Of a stretch of 64,000 nucleotides of DNA, positions 1-11,214 are shown piece by piece (the stretch's first letter is position 1; every line of letters starts with the position of its first letter). Below the pieces are notes generated by a model. That model saw only the letters and a list, made by a program, of their open reading frames with translations, was not told the origin of the DNA and did not search any database. This DNA comes from Hygrophila difformis (lineage: Eukaryota > Streptophyta > Magnoliopsida > Lamiales > Acanthaceae). The DNA lies in NCBI GenBank assembly GCA_030278955.1, contig JAOANR010000001.1, positions 45,100,890-45,164,889 on the forward strand, written 5' to 3'. The translations under genes were made by a program, and so were the position numbers.

Positions 1-2
1 TT

Positions 3-1847
3 TATAAAGAAAGTCCCTTTTTAATAAATGAAGCGTGTGTTCAAGCCTTTGACACGCTCAAGAAGTTGTTGATTTCTGCCCTTATAGTGCAACCACCCGA
101 TTGGTCAATACCTTTCGAGGTAATGTGTGATGCAAGTGATATCGCCGTAGGTGCGGTCCTTGGACAACATAAGGAAGGGAAACACTGCGTGATTCACTAC
201 GCAAGTCATGCCCTGAATGAAGCCCAAGTCAACTATACCACCACGGAGAAAGAAATGTATGCTGTGGTTTTCGCGTTTGATAAATTCAGACAGTATCTCA
301 TTTGTACGAAAACCATAGTGTACACAGAGCACTCTGCACTGAGATACTTGTTTAGCAAGCAAGACGCCAAACCTCGATTAATCAGGTGGGTACTTTTGTT
401 GCAAGAATTCGACATCATAATAAAAGATAGAAAAGGCAGAGACAATGGTGCTGCTGACCATTTGTCTCGACTAGAAAATGATAAAAATGAGCTAGCCGTC
501 AATGAGAATTTTCCGGATGAACAACTGTTTGCTTTGCATCTTCATGATCAAGCTTGTCCATGGTTTTCTGACATTGCTAACTTTTTAGCATGTGGAATAA
601 TTCCACCATTTCAGAACAAGGGCCAAAAAGTAAGGTTCTACCGAGATGTAGTTAGCTACTTTTGGGAAGACCCTTACCTTTTCAAGCATTGTGCAGATTC
701 GAGTATAAGACGATGTGTAACAGAGCACGAGGCCTATCAAATCGCTAAAAAATGTCATGAATCGGAATACGGAGGTCACCATGGCCCGACTCGAACAGCT
801 CATAAGGTGCTCGAGTGTGGTTTCTATTGGCCTACCGTTTACGAGGACTGCAAGGCGTTTGTTAAGTCTTGCGACAGATGCCAAAGACTAGGGAATATCT
901 CCAAGAGGGATGAAATGCCTCAAAAAGGAATTCTTACGCTTGAGATTTTCGATGTATGGGGCATTGACTTCATGGGACCATTCCCGACATCTGATGGGAA
1001 TCACTACATCATGGTAGCTGTCGATTATGTGTCCAAATGGGTCGAGGCAATTGCAGTGCCTACCAATGATGGTCACCAAGTCATCAAGTTTTTGAAAAAT
1101 AACATTTTCGACAGATTTGGTGTACCTAGGGTAATAATATCTGATGGAGGAACCCATTTCGTTAATAAAGCATTTGCAAATCTTATGAACAAAAATGGGA
1201 TTCTCCACAAGATTGGCATGCCTTATCATCCCCAAACCAGTGGCCAAGTCGAGATATCAAACTGCGAAATCAAACACATACTCGAAGCCACTGTGGGGAT
1301 AACCCGCAAAGATTGGTCACGTAAGCTCAATGATGCTTTATGGGCATATCGCACTGCATTCAAGACACCCATTGGGATGTCTCCATACAGGCTCATCTTT
1401 GGAAAAGCCTGTCATTTGCCCGTAGAACTAGAGCACAAGGCTTACTGGGCCGTAAAAACGCTTAATTTTGACCTACGAGTTGCTCAGAGTAAGCGCAAGT
1501 TGGACCTCAATGAAATTGAGGAAATACGTGCGCAAGCTTATGAAAGCTCGAGGATTTACAAAGAGCGGACCCAGAAGTTACACGATCGTCGTATAAAATC
1601 TAAACACTTCTTTGTTGGCCAAAATGTCTTGCTAATTAATTCTAGGTTGAAGCTGTTCCCCGGAAAGCTTAGATCCAGATGAGAAGGGCCATACGAAGTG
1701 CTGCATGTGTTTGAAAGTGGAGCTGTCAGGATCCGAACTGACAAGGGAGAGCTGGTGGTGAATGGACAAAGATTGAAGGAGTATCTCGGACAGTTCGAAC
1801 CCGAGAAAGAAATCCAGATGACTTCTGAGCCAGCTTATACTTTATAA
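3..1847 (+). pseudogene. pol fragment of element A: RNase H and integrase
   Basis: The frame is open from base 3, so this is the C-terminal part of a Ty3/gypsy polyprotein. RNase H shows CDAS (near 128) and TEKE (near 244), but the usual YTDH is YTEH (near 321), changing a catalytic Asp to Glu. Integrase follows with an HHCC zinc finger (GGHHGP near 770, CDRC near 870) and the DDE triad: D in GIDFMGP, D in SDGGTHF, and E in SGQVE, with D-35-E spacing. An in-frame TGA at 1680 replaces the Trp seen in element B (RSRWEG); reading then continues in frame to TAA at 1845-1847. Integrase inserts element cDNA into host DNA. The fold is intact but the stop and the RNase H change suggest a dead copy. 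Confidence 0.93.
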
Positions 1848-1931
1848 ATATAATTAATTTAATATATATATATATATGCATCTACTTATATAAATTTCTT
1901 GTACGCAAGAAGTATCAAAAAATCAATTGAG

Positions 1932-1969
1932 CATTTAGAGTATTAAAACTCTAAATGTGAGGATGTTGG
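1932..1969 (+). promoter_or_regulatory. Hairpin plus PPT-like motif after integrase (element A)
   Basis: CATTTAGAGT and ACTCTAAATG form a short inverted repeat, followed directly by a purine-rich run ending GTGAGGATGTTGG. The motif GTGAGGATGTTGAT recurs before exon 2 (near 4330) and as the true PPT before the LTR (10372). Element B has the same three copies. It could be an internal plus-strand primer or a trace of modular assembly. Confidence 0.6.
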
Positions 1970-2317
1970 TATTTGGAGAGAAATCTAATCGGTCTATTAT
2001 ATTTATTTTGCAGGAGTTCGTGGGATCAACAAAAAGAATAATAAAGCGTCAAAAACCAAGTTCCCGGTTGGATTAATACTGAATTTAATGGAAATTAATT
2101 TTGGAATTTAGAGAAATTTAAAATCCAAAATAAATCCATAAAATAAAGGTGTTAATCCAACCTAATTCTTGCAATTGAATTAAATTATAGTGGGTATTAT
2201 TACACATTCAGTCTACACTTCGCTTATGGTACAGTGTAGAAGAATGTGGAAAAATTCCCCTTGTTTTTCTAAGTTTAGGATATGTTGTCCTAGAAATTTT
2301 TATTAAGTTCGAATTGT
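1970..2317 (+). other. Noncoding leader of the extra-gene module (element A)
   Basis: No ORF is visible. The stretch is homologous to 25210-25530 of element B (reverse strand), including a pyrimidine tract and TTTGCAG followed by GA(G/A)TTC near 2012 that could act as a splice acceptor for a subgenomic RNA. Its function is otherwise unknown. Confidence 0.5.
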
Positions 2318-2780
2318 CTAGTTCGGTCTAAACCGAACTGACCTTACAATTCGAATTAACCTTCTAGGACTTCATTTTTGTTAATAACTTGCCAAGTGAT
2401 AGTTCGAATTATTCAGTTCGATCTAAATCGAACGGAGTGTTCATAATTCGAACTGACCACATAGGCAATATTCCAATTGATTATGCAAGTGACTAGTTCG
2501 AATTATAAGGCATGTTCGGTTTAGACCGAACTGCCCAGGTGGTTCGAACTAATTCACAAAAGCACTTTTCTCTTAAGTGTCAGGTGCGGTCTACCCTCCT
2601 GAGTTCGAATTAAGCATCATGTTCGGTCTAGACCGAACTGAGTTCGAATTCCATTCCAAGTGTTTGTTATTTTTCCATTTAAGTTCGGTCTCCAAGCTAG
2701 ACCAAACTTGCCCAATAGACCAAACTCATAGCAAATACTGAGAGCCTCACTGAGTTCGGTCTAGACCGAACCTATGTTCG
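2318..2780 (+). repeat. Nested-palindrome array upstream of the internal promoter (element A)
   Basis: About six units spaced roughly 65-100 bp apart each centre on the palindrome AGTTCGGTCTAGACCGAACT or a variant, near 2330, 2420, 2513, 2620, 2685 and 2755. Most units are enclosed by outer inverted arms of the type GTTCGAATT / AATTCGAAC, so each can fold into a hairpin of about 50 nt. The array ends just upstream of the TATA box at 2817. The same motif flanks the LTR promoter of element A. Confidence 0.85.
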
Positions 2781-2816
2781 GTCTCTCATAGACCGCACCC
2801 ATCTGTCCTACACCCT

Positions 2817-2826
2817 TTATAAGTAC
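2817..2826 (+). promoter_or_regulatory. TATA box of the internal gene (element A)
   Basis: TTTATAAGTA lies 134 bp upstream of the exon-1 ATG (2951) and directly downstream of the palindrome array. Element B has TATATAAA at the equivalent place (24586-24593), which supports a conserved RNA polymerase II promoter separate from the LTR. Confidence 0.6.
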
Positions 2827-2988
2827 TTTTCTTCCCCATTCCCTCTCATTTCCACCTTCCCACATTCGAACTTTCCCCTCCCGTTCTCTCGAAAAACTGT
2901 TCATCTTCTTCACGGAAACTGAGTCTTTCTTCCGTCCAAACTGTTCGGAAATGGCCTCTTCGTCGTCTAACCCAGGCGGGAGTAGGGG

Positions 2989-4396
2989 GTAAGTTTCCTC
3001 TTTCTGATTTCGCACACTGTTTCGTGAGTTTCCAGTTTATGTTTTCTCTGTTTCTGCAAAATCGGGGGTGGGGAAGGGAATGGCCACTATTTTCACGTCG
3101 GGGATGGTCGGAATAGGGTTAGAATGTGTCGGGTTTGTTCGGGAACAACTTAGAACACACTAGGCAGAACATAGGTTTTTTAGGGCTTTTGTTCAAAACT
3201 GCCATTGTTGCCTGCTCTAGTTTTCTGTGGTGAAGGTTATCTTATTTTGAAAATGAGGGTTGTAGAACTCTCGAAAAATCCTGTTTTGTCTATTTTTGTG
3301 GTAATGTTTTGTTATTTTGCTCTTTTTGATGTTTTTGTGTTAATTTTGTGAATTCGTGAAGAGGGTGATCACTGTGCCAGTTTTTTTTCAGTCACTATGT
3401 TATGTGCTCAGTGAATGCTTGATGATAATAATTGAATATTGCTTGTGATATATTTTCTGAGAAATCATGTTGTAAAGCATGAACTTTTGGCAAAAATCTA
3501 TGCATGATCATGGTAGGAATGGACTGTCTGTGTTTATTTTTCAGTTATGCATGTACTGTGCTATTTATGTATTTTGTCAATAAATGCTTTTGTCGGATAC
3601 TTGTTACCCACAACTTGCAAACTCAACTCTAGAAGCTGACATTTGCACCTACGGGAAACATGGTACAGACGAAACCATGCCAAAATTTTTCCAACACTTT
3701 TAGCATGGCATTTATGATTAAAAAGACAAATTTTGGGTAGAATGTTCTATTCCTTTTAAGTGCTGACATAGATTCTCCATTGGGACAAGTGGGGAATATT
3801 CAAGTGTAGCAATGTTGCTCACTTATTAATACCCATTTCCCAAAACAGAATCCAAATGGGGGAACCACTCAAACCCTCAATTTTACTAATGAATAAGTCA
3901 ACAATTTTTCACAAAAATCCAAAAAAGACCTTTTTGTGCTTGTGCATGTTTATTTTATTTTGTTTTCTCTTTGGTCCATTTCCACACACTAGTGATTGCA
4001 TAACCTGTCACATGCTTTGATTCATCAGTATTAACCATCCCACTGCCCAATTCACACGATTTAAATCACTTGTTAAGTGATAAAAATCAAAATTTTCCTC
4101 TTTGATAGGCTCAATAGCCTATTAATATTTTTTTTCTCTATCTTGTGCCCCATAGGCCATGCAAAAATGTCTAGACTATTTATAGTCTAGGAAAAATTGT
4201 AAGGGTCCTAGGCCCTTGTTCTTTAACTTTTTTAGTGGCAATAGGTGTTGGATTTAATAATCTAACCCTAATAAATTCAAGTAAAAATCAAGTAACTCAC
4301 ATTTAGAGCTTAGCTCAAAATGTGAGGATGTTGATTTTCGACTTGAATATTGTCATTAAAATTTGCTAAAAAATAGTTTCAACTTCTCTTCTTCAG
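2989..4396 (+). other. Intron of the element A extra gene
   Basis: The intron starts GTAAGT and ends in a pyrimidine-rich tract plus CAG. It is recognisably homologous to the element B intron (24402-22902), for example at ACCATGCCAAAATTTTTCC, GGCTCAATAGCCTAT and the 3' hairpin. Exon 1 read through would meet TAA two bases into the intron, so splicing is needed to reach exon 2. No other ORF of note. Confidence 0.8.
4296..4336 (+). promoter_or_regulatory. Hairpin plus PPT-like motif at the intron end (element A)
   Basis: CTCACATTTAGAGCT pairs imperfectly with AGCTCAAAATGTGAG and is followed by GATGTTGATTTT. The equivalent hairpin in element B (22993-23030) is nearly perfect. It sits about 60 bp upstream of the splice acceptor. 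Confidence 0.6.
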
Positions 4397-7300
4397 GGAC
4401 CAATATATCATTGATTCCATAATGGCGCTTCCAAAGACAACTCCGGACCTTGCCTTTCTAGACACTGAAAGGATGAAGAAAGAAATAGAAGCTAATAGGG
4501 TGGCTATAAGGAACGAATACAAGTTGAACATGGACCACCAGATTGAATGGAGGTTCGAGATAAAGGATCATTGGTGGAATGCTATTCCAGAAGCAGACAG
4601 GAATGATAAAGCCACGGGTCTCGAAAGGGATTTCTGTAAACACGTATGGAACTTCTGGAATCAGGAATTCGAAGAAGCAAGATACGATCAGAGGTTCGAC
4701 GAACCAAAAGTTCACTATGAGCGGATGGTTTGGAGGATGAAATAGCAAAAAGCCCTATGGAATAGAATGCTTGAGGCACACTTCGGGGACAAGAAAGCAA
4801 CAGCCTTTGATCCGGTCCCTATTCAACAACCAATCACGCAGCAAACAAAGAGCTACTTTGCCCGCAAGAACCCTCCACCGCAATTAGTAGCATCTACTGG
4901 GATGCTTGTTTTAGAAAACGCCTTCCCATGCACATACAAGAAAGAATTATTCGACAATGGGACTGTCTGCGGACCGGAGGAGCAGCTATGGTTGGCAAGG
5001 CATGCAAAGGCACGGCATACCGAAATGGCGTATAATTTTTGGGATTCTCTCCAACCCACACTGAAATATGGACAAGCTCACCACACTCCAATACTGGATA
5101 CAATCATCATGAAAACAAAAGCAATCAGGCAGCTGTGGGAAGAATACATGATAGCTTGGGGGAAATGGGAGAAAGACATTAGAAAATCTGTGCTAAGACC
5201 AGGATTGGTGATACCCCCAGGTAATGAAGGGATTCTTCCAGTGTTTTTGCCACAACGATCCCCGGTGGTTGAACCCCGAGAAGCCACAATGAAAGGAATG
5301 CCGAATTTTGCACTAATGAAGGCCGAATGCTCCGCAATGATCCAGCATAGACGATGGGATAAGTTAGGCAAGAAAAAGAAGCAAATCCCTCTGATGGGTG
5401 AAAACAAGTGCCTGGAGTTCCTCAACATTCCACCAGTCCGAGACTTAAGGCATCTACAGGAGAAGGAGGCAGACATCATGGACACTCTGTACGCAGACAT
5501 GAAGACGAGATTCTTCGACCTGCTATGAGAGATGGATGCAGCAGCTCTACAGCACTGCCGTGATCACCGATATCTGTATGATGTAGGTTTCCAAGGCGTC
5601 CTGGGGAGATACTTCACGGACAGATGGACAGCCCAGCTGACAGCGATGTCCGAGCCCGAATTCATAACGAAATACTTGAAGATCAAGGGACCAGATCTGG
5701 GATTGTAGACTGAGACCGACGATAAAATGATTGATGACTATGTGGACCCAATCTCCGAACCGCATCAACCTGCTGAACCGGAAATCTATCCAACTGAAAC
5801 GGAGCCTGAGCCACCCAAGAAAAAGAGAAAGCTGATTAAGTTGTCAGAGAAAGAGGAAAAGGCTGGAATGACTGCTGAGCCTCAGATCAAAATTCAGGAA
5901 CCCTCCAGTCAGCCTAGAATCATACAGCCAGTGCCAAAGTTCTATGGAGAACCATCAAAGCCAGAGGATAAGGCAAGAAGAAATCGGCTGAGCTATCTAA
6001 ACAAGAGCAGGAGCATCAGGCTCAAGTGCAAATTGATGAAAAATTGGCAAAGAAGGCCCAAGAAGAAGCTGATGCAGAGGCAGCAAGGATAGCCAATGAG
6101 GAAGGTGAAATAGACAGAAGTGAGGCACAGAGGACTGCAGAGTATGAGGCCCGACAAGCTAAGAGGGCAAGGCAGGAAAAGGAGAAGGCTGAGATCGAAA
6201 TGGCCAAGGAAGCGGAGGAATGGAAGCAGAAAATGGAAGCTGAAAGGGCCGAGAAAGACCGTTTGAGGCAAGAGGAATTAGCGAAGAAAGCTGAGATGGA
6301 GGAAAATGTGAAAAAGGCCCGGGCTGAAGAAGAGAATAGAAAAGCTGCTGAGAGATTGCAAGCTGAATTGGAGAGAAAGAAGAGCAAGGATGAGATTACA
6401 AAAGAGGCCAATGTTGAGGACGATGACTGCCAAATCATCAGTGGAACCGACATTGTGCCTATCAAAGTAAAAAATGAGCCAGAAGAGTGGGCCAAAGAGA
6501 AGGGAGAACAACTAAATAAACTGGCCATTCAAAGGAATGTGACCGAGACAAAAGTAACCCGAGCAATGGAAACGATGAAACCTACGGAGGAAATTGAAGA
6601 GATAGTCCACCAGAGCAACGAAGTCATCAAAGAGGCACTGAAGAAAAGTGTAGAACTGGTGGAAGAACTGAATCACCCCACCGAAGAAACTCCAACTGAC
6701 ACTGCTGCCGAGAGACAACCCACAGTGCAAGAAACAATGAGAACGGAAAGCAGTGGGAGTGGTAGGCAGGCTGAGTTAGAAGCCATGTAGGACATCTTCA
6801 AGGACAAAAAGATTCAACAGATTCTCCAAGGTGACTTCAACACTGCTGGGAATCAAGGAGATGGCATGATGGAGCAGTTAGAACATTTGAGCTTAGGGGG
6901 AGAAGCGGAGACATCCCAAAAAGAATATCAACATGCCGATGATCCCTTCAACTCTGATGATTTTCTGAACGCTGTATTTCATGAAAATCCTTGTAATTTC
7001 CATGAACAAGGAACATCTGAAGGAGTTGAGCAAGCCGCAGATAAACAACAAATTGAGGGAGAACTGCAAAGAGATGCACAGATTGAAACGGAACACCAGT
7101 TTGGGAGTGAACAACAGGAACAAAGGGAGCAGCAAAAGCAGCCAGAAGAGAGCTCAAGTACCGATTGGGAACAAGCACACTCTCAAGGAGCCCCGGAATC
7201 AACAGGTTCAGTTCGACCTATCGGCTATTGGGCAACCTCAACCTCAAAGGGGCGACTAGGAATGACCTCAAAGAAATGCAAAAGGTTCCCCATTAAGGAT

Positions 7301-8701
7301 GATGCTGACATAATGAGGAGGTTCAACGGGAATGAGCACAACGCGGGGCGTTATGAAGGGTTATCCGAACTATTCGTGCCCGATAAAGGACTCAGTCCGG
7401 AATTGGTAAACCACCCAATGATAATCTTTCTGCAACAACATCATGGATGGACTGAATTCCTTACGCATCACGCTGAACCTTGGATAGCAGAACTGGTTCG
7501 GGAATTCTACTGCAATATCAATGTTGCACAAAAGAAGAGTTGGGTGCGAGGAATTGATGTGGATATATCTGCAGAATATCTGAACAGATTCCTCAATACT
7601 CCCAACTGGAAATCAGAATTCCCGACAGCCGAGCATTTCGAGAAGGGAGCGTGTAGATCCGCTGAAAGAGGATACTATGATCATATCGCAAGATCTCTTA
7701 CAGCTGGGAGCTACACTGGTGAATTCTTATTCAAAACAAAGCACCTAAAGTTGGAGTTCCAACCCTCGTATGACTTCTACATGTCAAAGATCAGACCCAA
7801 CCCCCATGCGCATGAGACATCTGGTCGAATGATGAAGGGTTTCGCTAAACTTTGGCATGGACTGAAGATCAACGTAGGCGAGCACATTTTTCACGTCATG
7901 ACTTCAAGAACCTCCGGCAGGGCGGCCGCTCTCTGCTATCCTAACCTCATCAGAAGGATCTGTGAAGCCCAATGAGTAGATTTATCTGTTTAAACAGGAA
8001 GCGACATTATTGACATGAGTCGCCCAATTCCAGTTCCAAAAACTCAAGCAACTGATCCGGTAATGTATCATATGCCGGAGGAATTAGACGCCCAATCCGG
8101 ATACACTCCTAGGGCACCAGCTGGACGAAAATCACGCAAAAAGAAAACCCGTACTGAAGCGGCACCTTCAACAGAAGAAGCTGGAGTCAGCCCAACAGAA
8201 CCGGCAGATGCTCCCACTCCAAGTCATCATGTGACTAATGCTCCCGCTCCAAGTCATCCTGTGACTGATGTTTCCACCCCAAGCCAATCTCGAAGACCTC
8301 CAGCTCGGCCCTCTCGAAGAAGTTAAGATGCGTCTCAATTTCCAGCTGACTCTCAAACTGTAGAGCTAGTGAGTAGAATGGGAGAGTCAATGATGCAAAG
8401 TGTCAAATCCTTGGCCGATGTCATCATTTCGACTCAAGAAAAGCAGATGCAAAAAGAAGAAGAGTTCAGACTGAAACTACTTGAAAGAGAGGACAGACAG
8501 GCAGAAAGAGAGGCAAGGCAGCATCAGGAAAGGATAGAGAACGAAGAAAAGAATAGAAAGATGTTTGAAGCAATGTTCGCCAGCCAAGCCAAAATGTTCG
8601 ATAATCAGGCTGAAATGATGAAGACCCTGCTCAGGAAGCTACCCTCACCCCCAAGAGATGACACGGAATCTTCGAAGCAGCATTTAGAGAAGAAGGATTG
8701 A

Positions 8702-9597
8702 GCTAGCATGATCACATGTAGACGAGTTTCATTGTAAACATCATGCATTAGATTCTCCATTCGTTCAGCACACTTCCGATCCACATCATGGAAATCTTTT
8801 GTAACTGATGTATTTACTGCTTCCCACAAAGAGAATTTCGTTTTGAATTCTCAAAATATTCAGAAAAGATGTGTGACAGTCCAAGATGAATAAGTGACTG
8901 TCACGCCAAAAACAAAACTGTGGCATGCTTGCATGTTTGCAGTGTCTTTTTACTGCTTTCAATTAAATAACCGGCAGAAAACAAGCATGAATCTGTCACC
9001 TAAATTCACATGTTGAATTTAGGCTAATGATGAAATTTTCAAACTATTACATTGGGATAAAACAATTGAAAATAGGCATGATATAAATTCTTGAGGTTTT
9101 GAGCTATAAAAATCCAATGATATGATCACTTGAAAGAAAAACAAAATTTTTATGTTGAGAATTTGATTGAATAAGTTGTAATGAATTTTTCAAAGGCTAA
9201 ATTTGAGAATAAATGTATGACATGATCAACCCATACCATGTGAGATCTGAGCCATGAGTCACTTTTACTCATTATTCCTTTGTTGTGTGAAAATCAATTC
9301 GATTAAAGGACACTAGAACTTGCGACTGGGACCAATTCAAGACCATGCCATATTCTCGAAATCAAGCATATGATCGAGGCACTTAGAAAAACCAAAATTT
9401 TGGCCTTCGTTTGAAATCCAAACCCAAAAATATTTTTCCCTCTAGGATTAACCAAGTTGAGCCTTTAAGCCTAATTTTTCTTTGAAGCCACTATATTTTC
9501 CTAACCTTACGAAAAGACGAAGAAAATCAAACCCAAGTATACATGAGCCATTCCATCAAGGCATTGTAATTTATGATCATCAAAAATATCAATTGGT

Positions 9598-9639
<42 letters not shown>

Positions 9640-10360
9640 AATTCAATTCAATTCAAAAAAAAAAAGAAGAGACGAAAAGAGAAAAATATTGAGATCCATT
9701 CAACAAGAATAAATTGCAAATGACAAAGCAAATTAGACATAGTCTAATGTCATGCAATAGAAAAAGAAAAGCAAAAGAAAGAAAGAATTATTGATGATCA
9801 TAAGTTTTAAATAAAAATATGCCAAGTTATGATGGAATGAACTCGCATCACTTTTTAGCCCAATAAATTCCTTCCTTACCAAAATTTACAACCGTATGCC
9901 CCATTATAACCTTGAATAAGACCTCGGGATCTTGATTTGAAGAAATGAGCAGGTGGCGAGTTGATCTAATTGCAAGCTTATTGGAGAATTTAATTGAATT
10001 TGATTATGAGCGTTAATGACAAAAAGCCAACTTTGAGAGTGAGCGAACTTTCCGATTCTACTATAAGTGAAGCTCTGCTTTTATTGATCAATGTTCATGT
10101 CATGCTTAAATTCAAGAATTAAGCCAATGGGATTTTCTAAACATATATTCAAGAAGAATTAACAATAATGATTGGTTTGTGTGTCTACTCAAGTGAGAAG
10201 TATCATTCCATTAAACACTGCAGCCAAGAGAGTTTAACACTTGTAATCTTGATTCTGTTATCCCAATATTAAAGAATGAAATTTTTGAAGCCACGAAAAT
10301 AGATTGAATATGCAGAGTCCATGCTCTTAGGAGCACTGACTCTGACTGCTCGGGGACGAT
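8702..10360 (+). other. 3' noncoding region between the extra gene and the LTR (element A)
   Basis: No convincing ORF. From about 8790 onward it aligns with 22110-20571 (reverse) of element B, including a hairpin-forming stretch with GACTGTCA near 8895. It contains a poly-A tract near 9605-9640. Homology resuming here marks the right-hand limit of the swapped cargo exon. Confidence 0.7.
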
Positions 10361-10381
10361 CAGTATTAAATGTGAGGATGT
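10361..10381 (+). promoter_or_regulatory. Polypurine tract (PPT) of element A
   Basis: ATTAAATGTGAGGATGT stands directly before the LTR start TGATAATGG. The same junction occurs in element B (20550-20570, reverse). PPTs prime plus-strand DNA synthesis. Confidence 0.75.
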
Positions 10382-10711
10382 TGATAATGGCCAAAATTGT
10401 CCATTATTTCCAATCCATTTCCGTGTCTGAGACGGACATTTTGATCGTATTTCCATCTTATTTCAATAAGAAAGCAGTTGAATTCGACAGATTAATGCAA
10501 GTTTGTAAAAATATTGAGCTGGTAATAAAAAGACACAAAATATACAATTTCTATTGTATTTGTGTTAGAAAAATCCAAAAACATGGAAAAAGGAAAAAGA
10601 AAAGAAAGAAGGAATGAAAAGATGGGCAAAAGAATAAAATAGCCCACAAAAACCAAAAAGATGGGAAAAACATTGAAAATCCCACAAACTGAAATTTTTG
10701 GCCATGGAAGC

Positions 10712-11120
10712 CTGGTTCGAATTACCCAGTTCGGTCTAAACCGAACTACTGAAGGCAAGGAGCAAAACTGATGAAGTGTTGAAGAGGGATGCGAAATGCC
10801 TAGTTCGAAATGTCTCCTAGACCGAACTCATGGCACAGACCGAACTGAGCTTGAAGAGGAGAAACCCAAGTGCAAGAAAGAAGAAATGTAGTTCGAATTA
10901 CCTAGTTCGGCCTAGACTGAACTAGCCTCTAATTCGAACTACAAGGAAGTCTAGCAAAGAGCCACCATCAGTTTGAAATGCATGGTGCGAATTGTCACAT
11001 AGATCGAACCTGAGGATTAAAGATCACTTCCCAGCTGAAAAGGAAGGAAGACTTCATGCAGTTCGAATTGTTCAAGTTCGAACTAATTCGAACTGCCTGA
11101 GGAGACCGAACTTAGTTCAA
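10712..11120 (+). repeat. Palindrome array upstream of the LTR TATA box (element A)
   Basis: Units carrying TTCGGTCTAAACCGAA-type palindromes lie near 10728, 10800-10850, 10900 and 11060-11110, most with GTTCGAATT outer arms. The array ends about 90 bp before the TATA box at 11208. Confidence 0.8.
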
Positions 11121-11207
11121 ATTTCATCCAGACAAAGCTGTGGAGCACGTGAGAAATGCATTACACTGTGGATGGGCTCTGATGGGCCTAGGGTTTCGAG
11201 AATCAAG

Positions 11208-11214
11208 TATAAAA
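11208..11214 (+). promoter_or_regulatory. LTR TATA box (element A)
   Basis: TATAAAA in the context GTATAAAAGCTGACTT is conserved in the element B 3' LTR (19678-19684, reverse). It probably marks the U3/R boundary region. Confidence 0.65.

Larger units (their letters stand above)
2951..8701 (+). pseudogene. Spliced extra gene of element A: nuclear coiled-coil protein with plant-transposon-protein domain
   Basis: Exon 1 (2951-2988) encodes MASSSSNPGGSR and ends in phase 2 at GG|GTAAGT. Exon 2 starts at 4397 after CTTCTTCAG and stays in frame to TGA at 8701, about 1,450 codons in all. Exon 2 is broken by seven stops (TAG 4743, 5706, 6788; TGA 5526, 7973; TAA 7991, 8324), each one C-to-T step from CAG, CGA or CAA, and by one frameshift between about 5970 and 6025. 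Parts in order: an N-terminal region I do not recognise, an SV40-like NLS PPKKKRKL (near 5811), a Glu/Lys/Ala-rich coiled coil (6026-6400), a possible SUMO-linked stretch (DDDCQIIS, then IKVKNEP), a Gln/Glu-rich linker, a domain with VREFYCN and WVRGIDVDIS (7313-7965) like the putative plant transposon protein family (PF20167), a Pro/Ser linker, and a C-terminal coiled coil (8396-8680). The features imply a nuclear protein; the function is inferred only. No transmembrane segment typical of an envelope protein was seen. Confidence 0.8.

Noticed and set aside
2318..2780. Regularly spaced palindromes resembling a CRISPR array
   Set aside because: Spacing is uneven, units differ, the host is a plant, and the same motif sits in LTRs. 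It is a transposon array.
6022..6528. Long - strand open frame opposite the coiled coil of element A
   Set aside because: It is the Ser/Ala/Phe-rich mirror of a Glu/Lys/Ala-rich coiled coil and has no independent support.
2951..8701. Reading the element A extra gene as an env-like envelope gene
   Set aside because: The position fits, but no signal peptide or transmembrane helix was seen; NLS and coiled coils point to a nuclear protein.
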